Assembly: GCA_038380435.1 (NCBI GenBank)
Contig: JAWZYU010000057.1
Location: 434,001 to 498,000, forward strand
Source: Ryuthela nishihirai
Lineage: Eukaryota; Arthropoda; Arachnida; Araneae; Heptathelidae
Direction: 5' to 3'
DNA: 64,000 bases
The notes under the pieces were generated by a model. The model did no database searches and was not told where the DNA came from. It was given only the letters and a program-made list of their open reading frames with translations. Position numbers and translations under genes: made by a program. Of the stretch, positions 46,554 through 58,422 are shown piece after piece (position 1 is the stretch's first letter; every line of letters starts with the position of its first letter).

Positions 46554-46917
46554 TTGGGTTGTTTTACCTCTGAGCGGCAATTTTTTGCACACCATGGGCT
46601 AAATGGCTAGGTCACATGGACCCCGAAGTCTCAGAGAAGGTTGGGGGAGGGGACCCACTGGAACAGGTGTTGGGAGACAGATGGTAGCCTCCCGTCAAGG
46701 CCATCCAGCGTGTTCTTTAACGTGCACACGGAACCACGGCTTAACGTCCCATCCGACGGACGGCGGCCTTTCCAAGCCGATCGGTGTCCCCTAACTGACC
46801 GTGGGCAGGGCGGGGAATTTTGCGGAGATAAATCTCAATGCTGACCCAGCTGGGACTCGAACCTGGGAACTACAGATTACGAGCCTGGTGCGCTACCGAC
46901 TGAGCCACCCCCGCCCC
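46554..46917 (-). mobile_element. SINE-B copy with target duplication
   Basis: Minus-strand SINE-B containing head and tail, flanked by a perfect 10-bp duplication tctttaaggg at 46544-46553 and 46918-46927. This fixes the family's true ends. Confidence 0.92.
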
Positions 46918-46999
46918 TCTTTAAGGGTAATCAGCAATTGAGTACGTTAGATATTCGTGCAAAAGCTATGTGACGCGTGTTTCTTATTACATGGCTTAA

Positions 47000-47527
47000 C
47001 CCTTTCAGGACCATAAGGTTTCTAAGAGTAAATATTAGTATGTAACTGTTTATTTTAGTTTGTTTAGACGTAAAATAAATAAAAATCATAAGAAAAATAC
47101 ATTACTATGTGTAGTTTTTTTGGAATTTTATGGGAAATATTTTTCCCAATAGACTATAAAGGTAACACAAATTATAGTTAGGCTTATTATGCAATGTCTT
47201 TTATTTATTGGTTTATTAGAACAAAATGTTAACTAAAATAATACAAAATTATGAAATAAAATTACTATGCAAAATGATGTGCTAATTATGATGTTCTGCG
47301 AAGCAATTTCTTTTGGTAGTGAGGCAAAGATGGACATTGCAGATAATACATATATTATGCGTCCTGACAGTTCTGTTTTTGTTTTCTAAACGTTCCCGTT
47401 TACGTAATTGCGTTCGGCATACGTTCTATTTTGACATTCTGTATAAAAGATGCAGATAAGGTTATAATTAAATACGACAATCACCAATTTTAAAATGGGA
47501 AAAATGTCACCCTTAGTCGTGAAAGGG
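47000..47527. mobile_element. piggyBac-like MITE, 528 bp
   Basis: Ends ccctttcaggaccataagg and (reverse complement) ccctttcacgactaaggg, flanked by ttaa at 46996-46999 and 47528-47531. AT-rich interior without a frame. The terminal sequence differs from the element at 43390 beyond the first bases, so it is a separate family. Confidence 0.75.
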
Positions 47528-47782
47528 TTAACGTCGTATGCGACGGAGGGACGTCTTGCATAATCGCTTGGCGTTTGAATTTCTGAGGAATACTAAACAC
47601 TGTACTGTTTACGATAGGGAGGAACTCGAAGAATTGGATAGAACGCTGTTTACCTGAGATGAATCTTTCGTGTAGAAACATTATTTTTTTAATCCAAAAC
47701 AAAACTTTTTAGTATGGGTGAAGTAAAGTTTCCCCGTTTGGTAAACGGTCTTTTTTTGGCTTCTTTGCGTTTGTTTAGCAGT

Positions 47783-47850
47783 GAACCCACGGCCGAACCC
47801 ACGGCCTCTTGATCCGAACCCACGGCCGTTGATGATCCGAACCCACGGCC
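47783..47850. repeat. Four copies of a GC-rich 12-mer
   Basis: gaacccacggcc starts at 47783, 47795, 47816 and 47839, the later copies separated by 'tcttgatcc' and similar spacers. Confidence 0.9.
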
Positions 47851-48129
47851 TCTTGTTGACACGTCACAGCACGTGCATTTAATTAATACTTATCAGACGG
47901 AAAAAAATCCTGCATTTATCTCTTAAAACAAAAAACAAAAAACTGAATATTTCTTCCCCTACGGAAGTGAAAGAACAAATCAAATTTTACTGTGAAAATA
48001 ACACGTGTTCACCATCAAAATATTGATCTTAATTGTGCAATTGCGCCCCCCCCCCTCTCACTCCTCCCCTCCATCGATTTTGTTCTTCCAGAACAGAGCC
48101 TGGCTACACTTAAAACGAATACTGTTGAA

Positions 48130-48514
48130 ACATATGGACCTCAGTTGGAAGCGCGCCAGGACCGTGATCTGTAGTTCCCAGGTTCGAGTCCCAGCTGGGT
48201 CACCGTTGAGATTTATCTCCGCAAAACTCACCGCCCTGCCCACGGTCAGTAGTGTACACCGATGGGCTTGGAAAGGCCGCCGTCCGTCGGGTGAGACGTT
48301 AAGCCGTGGCCCCGTGTGAGGGAGAGACATACCCTGTGCATGTTAAAGAACACGCTGGATGGCATTGACGGGAGGCTACCATCTGTCTCCCAACAGCTGT
48401 TCCATTGGGTCCCTCCCCCAACCTTCTCTCAGCCTTCGGGGTCCATGTGACCTGGCCATTTATCCCACGGTGTGCCAAAAAAATGCCGCTCAGAGGTAAA
48501 ACAATCCAATCCAA
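48130..48514 (+). mobile_element. SINE-B copy
   Basis: The head is altered before the B-box (tcagttggaagcgcgccagg) but the remainder runs to 'gccgctcagaggtaaaacaa'. Confidence 0.88.
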
Positions 48515-48574
48515 TGCTCAAACATATTAAGGAATAATATAACTAATACATCATTATTCTTGCGATCCCTATAA

Positions 48575-48640
48575 TTTAACCTGATGATGTCATTTCCTGC
48601 TTCACTAGTGTATACGATGTGTGGGCATGTCAGTCATCAA
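48575..48640 (-). repeat. Short dispersed repeat, partner of 10875-10920
   Basis: 'cctgcttcactagtgtatac' and flanks match 10875-10920 in reverse complement. Confidence 0.7.
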
Positions 48641-49014
48641 TTACGTTTCTCCTAACGGCTAACGGAGCGGCTAACGTATTCACGATAACAAATACACAGC
48701 ATCGATGTATTATGAACAAGACTTCAATTTCAATATACTGAAAAGGAATCGCAAACGCGAAATGAGGATATTATTTGGAGAATTAGATACAGAAATTCGT
48801 ATATCCAATTAATTCCGTAAGAATTTTCTTAAGAAGTCCTTGATGAAATGGAAATAAGAATACTTGTAATAATTTATTTAAATTTTCTTTAAGTGGCATT
48901 ATGAAGGAAAAGTAATCTTAATAAAAACAGAAATAAAAATTATGGATTTTATTTTTTTTTAACTCTGGTGGTGAATTGTTTAGGCTAATTTTTTTACCAT
49001 CGCAAATAAAAATG
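48641..49014. other. AT-rich spacer
   Basis: 'tattatgaacaagacttcaatt' near 48710 resembles a piece of module M. Otherwise unassigned. Confidence 0.4.
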
Positions 49015-49023
49015 AAGAAAAGT

Positions 49024-49411
49024 TGGGTTGTTTTACCTCTGAGAGGCATTTTTTTTGCACACCGTGGGCTAAATGGCCAGGTCACATGGACCCCGAAGGC
49101 TCAGAGTAGGTTGGGGGAGGAGACCCACTGGAAAAACTGTTGGGAGACAAATGGTAGCCTCCCGTCAAGGCCATCCAGCGTATTCTTTAACGTGCACAGG
49201 GTATGGCTCTCCCGCACACGGGACCACGGCTTAACGTCCCATCCGACGGACGGCGGCCTATTCCAAGCCGATCGGTGTCCCCTACTGACCGTGGGCAGGG
49301 AATTTTACGTAGATAAATCTCAACGCTGACCCAGCTGGGACTCGAACCTGGGAACTACAGATTACGAGCCTGGCGCGCTACCGACTGAGCCACCTCCGCC
49401 CCCGCCCCATC
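49024..49411 (-). mobile_element. SINE-B copy with target duplication
   Basis: Full minus-strand copy flanked by aagaaaagt at 49015-49023 and 49412-49420 (9 bp). Confidence 0.9.
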
Positions 49412-49420
49412 AAGAAAAGT

Positions 49421-49894
49421 AAAACAAGGAATTTAAGAAAGGATGAAATTGAACTATTAAATCATATTTACATTATTATTTAACATGGAATTTCCACTGC
49501 AGTATAACTGCTCCCATCTTTACTTTTACAAATCTTTAAAAATAACTCTTCAAATGTGCATCCAATAGACAAAGATTTATGAATTTTAATTGCCTCTATT
49601 ACCTATAATATCATTCTCAAAATATACATGGCCCCCGTACAGCACCCCCCTAAAATCCGGTCCTATTTTGGAAAAAATATGTATTAAGTTATAAAAGTAC
49701 TCAATTTATCATTTTTAATATTTTGAACGAAATCTTTGTAAGGGTTGGTCCGTAAATTACCCAATTCTGTTATAGATGAATCCACCATTCCCCCTCTAGC
49801 TTCAACTTATGTAACAATACCTAACACATGATGGGAATTCACCCCTTCCTGTTTTTCCACAGAAACCTTTTATTATTGTTACGAATTTTTAATA
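49421..49894. other. AT-rich spacer, nothing recognised
   Basis: No repeat match or frame of interest. Confidence 0.4.
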
Positions 49895-50610
49895 GGAAAT
49901 CTTGAGCGTGAGTTCCAAAGAATGTGAATCATCCAATGTGAACTGCTCCACCACCGAGTAGGAAGCTCTCGCTATAAAATTTTGCAATCAGCCATTTCAA
50001 AAGCTATCTCTATGGTCGCCGATTCACAGTCGCATTTGATCACTTCCCCTTGTCATAATTAATGAAATCTTAAAGACTTTTCTAACAGATTAGAGAAGTG
50101 GAACATCACATTTCAGGATTATGATACCGATGTCGTTTATTACCCATGGGAACACAATATCCTCGCCGATACTCTGTCAGGAAACATTCATGAGAAGGAC
50201 AAACACCCTCCCAGCCAATTAGGAGACTGATCCCTGCTGAGGGAGATGCAGATGGAGGACCCTGCCCTCAGGGGGATTATAGATGCCTTGGAAGGTCAAA
50301 ACACTAGCCTTGCCACGAACGCCCCTGACCCTCTCTACATGAAAGAGGGAGTTCTCTTTCATTTGGACCAACAAAGCCCTGGCATTGACGTCATAGAGCA
50401 ACTGGTCGTACTGCTCAGTCTAAGAGACCAAATTTCAAAATTGTGTCAAGATAACCCTTGTTCAGGTCCTCTGGATGGGGACAAAACACAATAGAGAGCT
50501 ATATCCAATTAATGTTGGTCAGGAATGTACTCCGACAATTGCAACTATGTACAGACAAGCATTTGCTGTCCGCAAAGGCGCGGATATGAAAAAAACTCAA
50601 AGGGAAAAAT
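49895..50610 (+). pseudogene. Ty3/Gypsy-like pol remnant (RNase H to integrase zinc-finger region)
   Basis: Translated pieces follow the usual order of Ty3/Gypsy pol, in shifting frames. An RNase H piece appears near 49930-50000 (a Ser-Thr-Thr-Glu step followed by Ala-Leu-Ala-Ile). The end of RNase H, a 'W...YDTDVVYYPWEHNILADTLS' stretch, is near 50100-50200. The linker and integrase N-terminal region lie in the 82-codon frame 50246-50494, ending 'DNPCSGPLDGDKT', where related elements read a His-rich DNPxxGHxGxxKT. At least three stops or frameshifts break it. No LTRs, gag or integrase core are seen, so it is an old fragment. Downstream it merges into dispersed repeat R. Confidence 0.7.
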
Positions 50611-50689
50611 TTTCTGACCCACCCCCCTTTATAGTGCACCGAACGAAGGTCAAAGAAGGACAAGGACACCTGCATACAATAGGCCTGCA

Positions 50690-51562
50690 CATTGCAATAA
50701 CGGAAGACCTAATTTTGAAAAATATAGCACAACATATTACAGATAAATTTTGGTAGATATTTATGTTTAAAAATCTGTTAATTAATTTTCAAATATTCTC
50801 AATTGTTTTAGTAAAAACTTATGAACAAATAATTCTATTTTAATTGCATTTAAAGAGATAGCTTTGGTTTAATTTTTAAACAAATTATATCACTTGGTTA
50901 GCCGTCCCGTGGCCGAGTGGTTAGCATGCTTGGCTACTGATCTAAGGGACCTGGGTTCGAGCCCCGGATTAGGCATGGATGTGTGTGTCGTTTTTCTGCT
51001 GAGGTCCTGCCATCCTCTCAGATCTCCTACTCTGGCATATAAACTGACAGGCTCCTGTCAGACCTATGTAGCAAGCAGCTGCTTGAGGGGGTATTTATTT
51101 TATTTTTATTATATCCCTTGAATTTTAATGCATAATTAATATACCTCCTTTCTTGCCTCCTTTTACTCAAGGCTGTCCAGGCCTGGTCTATCAAGGTGGC
51201 TTTGACCGAACGCCTCAACCCCAGAACAAACTGAGAATCGGAACCAGAAGACGACGCCAGGATTTGGAACGTCGAGACACCTAGAATCACGTCACGGGCC
51301 ATTTGGCCCGTAGCAGCGACTACACTCCCATGAGCCATTGCCACCCCGCCAACTCCAAATGCACCACTTCAATGACTGCACACACTCGTATTCATTACGT
51401 CACTGTGGCACAAATGGTAGAGTCACTGTTCCCCTCATTGCCCCTCGCTTGTTACGGGGTCACCAAACACGCTGACTGCCTTCACAACCTCCACTGCCGT
51501 AGCGGCCACCGCCACATACACGAGATTAATGCTGGTGTCGAGATTAACAGAGATTCCTACAG
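50690..51562 (+). repeat. Dispersed repeat R (copy 2), split by SINE-A
   Basis: Collinear with 9842-10510, with the SINE at 50901-51110 inserted. The 3' part keeps 'actcgtattcattacgtcac' and 'ctggtgtcgagattaacag'. Confidence 0.75.
50901..51110 (+). mobile_element. SINE-A copy with target duplication
   Basis: Full copy flanked by atatcacttg (50887-50896) and atatcccttg (51111-51120), 10 bp with one difference, within repeat R. Confidence 0.9.
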
Positions 51563-51669
51563 TTTAATAATTCTATATTATTTATTACAATAAATATAAC
51601 ATTAAATTGTATTTATAATATATAAATAAACAAATGTTTATGATTCAGAGAGGTATGAAATAGGTGTTA

Positions 51670-51830
51670 ATAAAAAATAATACCTCAAGCAACTCCTTGC
51701 CTCAGAGGTCTGACAGGAGCCTGTCAGGATAATAGAGGAGATCTGTGAGGAATTCGAGACCTCAGCAGAAGGACAATGCAGACATCCATATACCTTACCC
51801 GGGGTTTGAACCTAGGTCCCTTTCATCAAT
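51670..51830 (-). mobile_element. SINE-A copy, diverged, head incomplete
   Basis: Minus-strand body and B-box region ('ggggtttgaacctagg'), cut where the LINE fragment begins. Confidence 0.75.
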
Positions 51831-51835
51831 TGCTC

Positions 51836-52650
51836 TTTGCATGATTGTGCTTAATAGAATTAAGAATTTGGTTAACGGACAATTGCGTGATGAGTAGTCA
51901 AAATTAGTGGAGGATGTGTACATCAGATTTTTTCACATAGGCAGATTCTTGAGAAATGTTTAAAGTTTCAAAAATCTTTGGTTATTAGTTTTGTTAATTT
52001 CAAAAAACTTTTCACTCTGTTGTTCGCCTTAATTTCTGGTTGATTGTGAGATCGTATGGCATTCTGGAGAACTTAGTTAACATAATGAAAGTTAACTATA
52101 ATAGCATTGAGTCGTGTGTGAGAGTTTGAAAGGGTTGTAGTAGTTGGTTTAGCATTGTTTCTGATGTTCCAAAATGGTGTTTTTTTTTAACTCCTTTTCT
52201 CTTTCCTTTGGATATTGATTATATTATATGAATTCCACTGCACGGTAAATTTTTGCTCTGAAATGGTCCGGGGATCTGAAAATTTCTGATTCAGATTATG
52301 CTGATGATTTAGCACTTTTGGCATTATATGGTTGGATTTTATAAGTAATGATGACGTTATGCAAAGCAGTCGGCAACCTCCTTTAAGCAGCATATTGTGC
52401 AGAGAGAGACTCCGTTGGTTTGGCCATTTTGCCCGTATGGATAATTGTAGATTAGCGAATAGGGTTATGAACAGTGTGCCTAAAGGTCATAGAAAGAGAG
52501 GGGAGACATAGGATGAGATGTGCGGACATGTCAAACAGGTCCTTGTTAGAATTGGTCTACAATGACCAGGTGCAGCAGATGCAGCTCAGGAGAGATGCGT
52601 TTGGCGAACAAAATTATGTAATATGGTTTACACTCCGTAACCCATGGCTG
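51836..52650 (+). pseudogene. RTE LINE reverse transcriptase fragment (copy 8), heavily decayed
   Basis: From 'cttaatagaattaagaat' through recognisable but mutated RT segments (FVNFKKL-like near 51990, 'YADDLALLA' near 52300). A large internal deletion follows near 52330, then the C-terminal 'RERLRWFGHFARMDN' region, and the end near 'cccatggctgagaagg', as in copy 1. Frames are broken throughout. Confidence 0.85.
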
Positions 52651-52808
52651 AGAAGGATTTTCTTTCTCTATATGTACTATGAACAAGACTTCAATTTACA
52701 ATATAATGAAACGGAAGATGCACGTACAACAATGGAAAACGAGACTGTTACAACGTGTCACTTGAGGTATAGCACGGGGTGAGAATTACGTCACTTACGA
52801 GTTCGAAC

Positions 52809-53849
52809 CAAAGGTGGTCTAAGGAGAAGAAAGCTGGCTTTCCACAAGCGTAAGTGGCGCCGTTCTGCGGAATTTTACCGAAGCTGAACGTGGCAAATTG
52901 ATGTGCAGGCACAAAAACAACTGTAAGGGGAGATATGCGCATGCGCAGTGAAATCATTTTAGCCCAATGCAGCCATGGTTTGTCTTACTATTGGTATATA
53001 TATTACGATTTAACCAGTGTTTCCAAATGTCTAACAGCCATGGCTGATTGGCACAGTGGTAGCTGACCCTAAAGTTATTCAATGAGTGTTTTATCTCGTT
53101 CAGGAGTACATTTTACGATACCTGGTAAAGCCGTTGTATATTTATTTTGAATAATTTTGCAGAATTTTTAAAATTAATATATAAATTAATACATTTAATC
53201 ATCTTGCGAATATATATAAGTCAATGTATGTTGCAGGTTTGTGTTCCCTGGAGCATATCGATGTACGTTGGCTTCTGCACTTTGCTCTAACAGTGTACCT
53301 CTTTTTTTATGGTTGATACGGGAAGTGCCTGCTGCCATCTGTTGAACGTTTATACAAGTAAAAAACTCGGTATGATATATATTGGAAATATCAGCAATTG
53401 TATAAAATATCATTAAATAGATCATGTTATCGTGCATTGACATATAAATCTCAATTTATTATAATATACTAAATGCTGTAGGTTGTTCAAAATATTAAAG
53501 TTTTGTTCTTTTGTATAACTGCTACCTGTTTTACAAAATTGGATTTTTTTAAGGAAAATAATTACATTGCTTTTTGATATTTCTCTCTAAACGAAATAAA
53601 AATTATGAGTGTACCTCATGAAGAAAATGAACATTTTTCAGAGTCAAAGTGTATGTAAAATTAGTCACGTGGTATAAGCAATTGAAAACTTTGCTCGGCT
53701 GTGGAAAAATAATGCAGGGAACTCGCTCCTCTCCCCGTCTAGGCGACTTCACTGCAATGCACGAATTTGCCATGTTTAGAGGGCGCTGCAATCGAAAAGT
53801 TTACATTACGTCCATGGAAGCTAGCTCTCTTCTCCTTTAGACACTCCTT
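52809..53849 (+). mobile_element. hAT-like MITE, complete, 8-bp target duplication
   Basis: A 1041-bp insertion in module M. Target duplication gttcgaac (52801-52808) / gttcgaat (53850-53857); the empty site is present at 4339-4346 and 61746-61753. Ends: left caaaggtggtctaaggagaag, right (reverse complement) aaggagtgtctaaaggagaag. The 8-bp duplication and short inverted ends suggest the hAT superfamily. A 62-codon minus-strand frame (53603-53791) is also present in the other long copy but nothing identifies it. Confidence 0.85.
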
Positions 53850-54730
53850 GTTCGAATGATGAAGTTGAAATGAAAGAACAAAATTCTATTTCTTCCCTGC
53901 TTGCCTCTGATTATATACCAGAAAGTTCAATGTCTAATAGTAGTTCGGGGAATCTGTTTATAGAAGAAAGAGATTAATCGTAATCTGTGAGCGTTGGTAG
54001 TGAGAAGTGTGGTTTTGGAGATAATATTTGTTTTTGTTATGTTCAGTGATCAGTTTTGGATGTTTAACTGATAAGAAAGTTTTTAGTTTCAAGTAAAATA
54101 GCAATTTATCTGTATCGCAGAAAAATGCTCTTTGCTTGAAGGAAAATCTGGCAATTATGGATATTGGGATCATTTGATACTAATTGATAGCATAGTGTTG
54201 TTTTGTGTGATTAGTAAAGAAATTGTTAATGATTTATGCAATTTGTTGCCTTCGTTAATAAATCAGTTCATTTAGAGTTTGTTTATTTATTTGGGATTCA
54301 AGCTCCGTTGCCAAATATCCAAATAGAATCGAAAATCTTTAAAAATACTTTTATTCACACTTTGTATTTTTTAATATGTGTATTATCAATCATATATACT
54401 ATTAGATGGCATGGAAAAATAATTCAGCGAAACTATTCGTGATGAGACTTCAATATTTTGTAAAAACTAAAATAGAAGAGAATAAAAATAATATTATCGA
54501 TTGTTAATTTTGTGTTATTAAATTTGTTAGTTTTTCATAGCTAACAGCAACAACCAGTATAAAATTTAGTTAGGTGTATAGAAGAAGTACTGTTTTCGTT
54601 TAATCGTCGTGTTCTTCGGCTGTTCAATAAGTTCCAGAAAAACCTCTGCAGAAGCGGAGATTGAAAAAAAAATTAAATTGTAAAGCAGTAATGTTACTGT
54701 TCAATGAAATTGCCATTGAATGAAGTGTGA

Positions 54731-54885
54731 GGGGCGGGGGTGGCTCAGTCGGTAGCGCGCCAGGCTCGTAATCTGTACTTCCCAGGTTCGAGTCCCAGCT
54801 GGGTCAGCGTTGAGATTTATCTGCGCAAAATTCCCCGCCCTGGCCACGGTCAGTAGGGGACACCGATGGGTTTGGAAAGGCCGAC
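54731..54885 (+). mobile_element. SINE-B 5' half
   Basis: Head 'ggggcgggggtggctcagtc' through 'gggtttggaaaggccg', then module M resumes ('acaataaagttgtttgg'). Confidence 0.88.
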
Positions 54886-55764
54886 AATAAAGTTGTTTGG
54901 AACCTGAAATTTATAACGTTTATTTTTTCCATTATGTTGTTCGACCTAATCCATGACTCCAATTCTTTCATTATTAGGAACATTTGCTGCTAGAAATAAA
55001 AAATAATTATCAATAATTTTTATATTAAGTTTCGTACGCGTTCTATTTTTCCTTCCTTAAAGATCCACTTTCTCCATTCCCATTTAGACTTCTTCCCCAA
55101 CAACTGCAGCATGGTCAGTGATGAGCATGGTGAACGTTTTCACCAGGACATTGCAACGATGGAGAAACGATACCAGGGAAACTCTTCCATTTCAATGTTG
55201 GCTGACTACTGTTGGATGCTCGCCAAAAATGATCCTGAGCAGCTGTACAAGCGATGTCGGAAGTAGAAGCGGAGTTTTACCGATACATGTCATATGTACG
55301 CATTACTCTGTTATATGAGAAACTACTGCTGATTTCTCAGAAGTCGCAGCCAATTTTGCATTTTCATTCTAAAATTTCTAAACTTAATTTTTATTTTTTT
55401 TAAAACTTTCATTCTACAAAATTTTTCTTCCCGTACTTCATGGCGGTAGCTCTCTTTTCATCCCTCCCTTCCATGCGCTCTCCGTTAATATTAATCCCTC
55501 TCTTAATTCTTTCCTCTCCTGATCGCTCGCGACACATCTTCATAACTGTTCGAAAATTTTGACAGTTATTGTCCAACAACCTCCGATATTCGGGTGATCG
55601 CTTTTTAGCTTAAAGGAATAATTTCTTACTCTCTCGAAGAGCGAAATAGGAAATTTTATTTTTTTATAAGTTCAGATAACTGCTCGGGTGGATAATTGCT
55701 ACTGGAACTGAAGATAAAAAAAATATTAAAAAAAATTCAAAATGATGAATATGGTCATGAAGAA

Positions 55765-56240
55765 TAGAGTCGCCAATCTTGATTAAAATTTTTAACACTT
55801 GTCTGAAATTTTGCTGTAAGAAACCTTTCATTAATGCACTCCTATCCCAAAAAACCATCACTAGCGTGTCTGCTGAAAAGCACACCTACACCTTGGTTAT
55901 GCTTAATGTGTTCCCTCCCTGGAAAGGGAAATTTAAGATTATTTTTAAGAATCTGATCTTTATCTGTCCATCTGGTGTCATGCAAGTCGAAAATATCTAA
56001 ATTATAAAGCTGTAAGTCTTGTGTGAGGACATCAAGAGAATAAGCTCTGTGCAGAGTCCTCACATTCCAACTACCTATGGAGAGAAAATGGTTATTGGGA
56101 TGTTTAAAGAAATTATGTTTATTGAGAGAGGAACGCCGACAATATTAAACAGCCTCCAAATCGCTGACATGAGGCAAAGTCCCGTTCTCCCACCAAGCGA
56201 TAAACACTGGAAGACTTCCTCCAATGTAGAATTTGACGAT
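55765..56240 (-). pseudogene. Inverted LINE 5' fragment
   Basis: Reverse complement of the LINE from the endonuclease N-terminus back into the 5' part (about 15640-16100 of copy 3). It is the longest of the three inverted 5' fragments, ending 'ctccaatgtagaatttgacg'. Confidence 0.87.
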
Positions 56241-56386
56241 ACCAGTAGAAGCATTCAGATTCATTCTTTAAGATTTTCATTGCGACAGATTTTGCTTTTC
56301 TGATATTTCCGACGTCCGTGACCGAAAGTTCCTGAATTTCGTAGCCGATCAAGGTCTCTTTGACAGAAATACGCCTGGACACCACG

Positions 56387-57371
56387 GAGGAGTGTCTAAA
56401 GGAGAAGAGAGCTAGCTTCCATAGACGTAATGTAAACTTGTCAATTGCAGCGCCCTCTAAACATGGCAAATTCGTGTATTGCAGTGAAGTCACCAAGCCA
56501 GGGAGAGGAGCGAGTTCCCTGCATTATTTTTCCACCGCCGAGCAATGTTTTCAATTGCCTACACCACGTGACAAATTTGACATACACTTCAACTCTGAAA
56601 AATGTTCCTTTTCTTCACGAGGTACAGTCATAATTTTCATTTTGTTTAGGGAGAAAATATCATGAGGTAACGAAATCATTTTCTTTAATAAAATTCAATT
56701 ACGTAAAACTGGTAGCAGCTATGCTAAAGAACAAAATTTTAATATTTTGAACAAACTACAGCATTTAGTATATTATAATATATTAAGATTTATGTGTCAA
56801 TGCACGATAACATGATCTATATAATTATATTTTATACAATTGCTGATATTTCCAATAAATATCTTATCGAGTTTTTACTTGTATAAACGTTCAACAGATG
56901 GCAGCAGGCACTTCCGGTATCAACCATAAAAAATGAATTACACTGTTAGAGCAAAGTGCAGAAGCCATTGTACATCGATATGCTCCAGGGAACACAAACC
57001 TGCAACATACATTGACTTATATATATTCACAAGATGATTAAATGTATTAATTTACATATTAATTTTAAAAATTCTACAGAATTACTCAAAATAAATATAC
57101 AACGGCTTTTCCAGGTATCGTAAAATGTGCTCCTGAAAAGGATAAAACACTCATTGAATAACTTTAGGATCAGCTACCACTGCGCAAAACAGCATGACTG
57201 TTAGACATTTGGAAACACTGGTTAAATCGCAATATATATATATATACCAATAGCAAGACAAACCATAACTGCAGTGGGCTAAAATCATTGCACTGCGCAT
57301 GCACAGATCGCCCCTTACAGTTGTTTTTGTGTCTGCATATCAATTTGCCACTTCTCCTTAGACCTCCTTTG
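56387..57371 (-). mobile_element. hAT-like MITE, near-complete, inverted relative to 52809
   Basis: Reverse complement of the 1041-bp MITE with substitutions and small indels. Both ends are present (gaggagtgtctaaaggagaag and cttctccttagacctccttt). The target duplication is not convincing. Confidence 0.85.
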
Positions 57372-57600
57372 ACCACACTAAGACATCAAAGATCATAAAG
57401 TGACAACAGTAGTCCCAGGCCTTGGACATATACCTGCTTAATCTTAGCTAACGCCAGTGGCCAAATGATTGAAACGTGTGAACAAATGACGGTAGAACCG
57501 TAATATGAGTTGAAAAGAATGGGGGGATGTGGGGGGGGGGAGGAGTGGGAAGTGGAGTAGTAAGAGAAAAGTAAGTAATAAGTAAGGAATAATTTAAGGT
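57372..57600. repeat. Duplicated flank with G-tract (copy 2)
   Basis: Matches 8575-8803. The G-run lies at about 57523-57541. Confidence 0.7.
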
Positions 57601-58422
57601 TCTGCTCCAGATGGGGTCAGTACAAGTAGCGCCATCTGGCTTCGATCTCTTTTTTAATCCTGATTATCAAGTAGAGATTTTGGTCGTTTGAATTTGCGTG
57701 AGGGGTACAACATCATAATTAAGTAAATCTCTAATAAGTTGATTAGGATGTTCTGCGATAGCTGCAAAATAGTTTTTGGCCATTTTCTTGATTGATTGGA
57801 GATTTGTTTCACAATTTAGATCTCGATGAATGATAGTATTCCTGAGAAACCAGGGAGCTGCTACAGCAGAACGTAGGATTTTATTTTGTAGAGATTGGAG
57901 ATTTGCAAGATTTTTAGTAGAACATGCACCCCAGATGGGGGCAGCATAGAGAAGGAGAGGTTTGATTACCTGATTATAAATTAGCACTTTTTTTGTGATG
58001 CTACGATATGAGATTTTCCCCCAAGCAGAGGGAATAGTTTGCAGTATAGTGCTCTATCTTTGTTAACATCATTCCCTACATGGGCATCCAATTTGAGCTT
58101 GTGTTGAATCGTGATGCCTAGGTATTTGGCATGATCGCTCCACACTACCTGTTTATTAAATTGGTAGAAATTTTGATGATGGGGATTTCGTTTATGTGAC
58201 GTAAGAACTGCAATACTTTTTGTAGGGTTAACTGCATTCTCTTGCAGGCAATGTGCACGTAAAGGGAGGGTGCGAGAAATGCCGTGTCGTCAGCGTAAAT
58301 GGGATTTACAACTCGATGAAGCTTATTAATGAAGATATTAGACAATGTCGGGGACAAAATTGAGCCTGGAGGGACTCATGTCTAATATATGATTTGCCAC
58401 TTCGACTTGGAAGGAAACGACT
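57601..58422 (-). pseudogene. Jockey-like LINE reverse transcriptase fragment (copy 2)
   Basis: Minus-strand relative of 8804-9840, shorter and more broken. Two frames remain: 58145-58357 has the catalytic box in NPIYADDTAFLAPSL, and 57667-57987 has 'YNQVIKPLLLYAAPIWGACS'. Deletions separate them (about 58225). The catalytic box, damaged in copy 1, is preserved here. Confidence 0.85.

Larger units (their letters stand above)
52651..55764 (+). repeat. Module M, copy 2 (with MITE and SINE-B inserted)
   Basis: Collinear with 61590-63915 once the MITE (52809-53849) and SINE-B (54731-54885) are removed. The SINE-B replaces about 400 bp of M. Includes 'aacaactgcagcatggtcag' near 55100. Non-coding. 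Confidence 0.85.

Noticed and set aside
52474..52782. 102-residue protein crossing the LINE end into module M (similar at 61513-61710)
   Set aside because: The first part is LINE sequence read out of its normal frame. Copy 1 at 4070-4300 does not keep the frame, so no coding constraint is evident.
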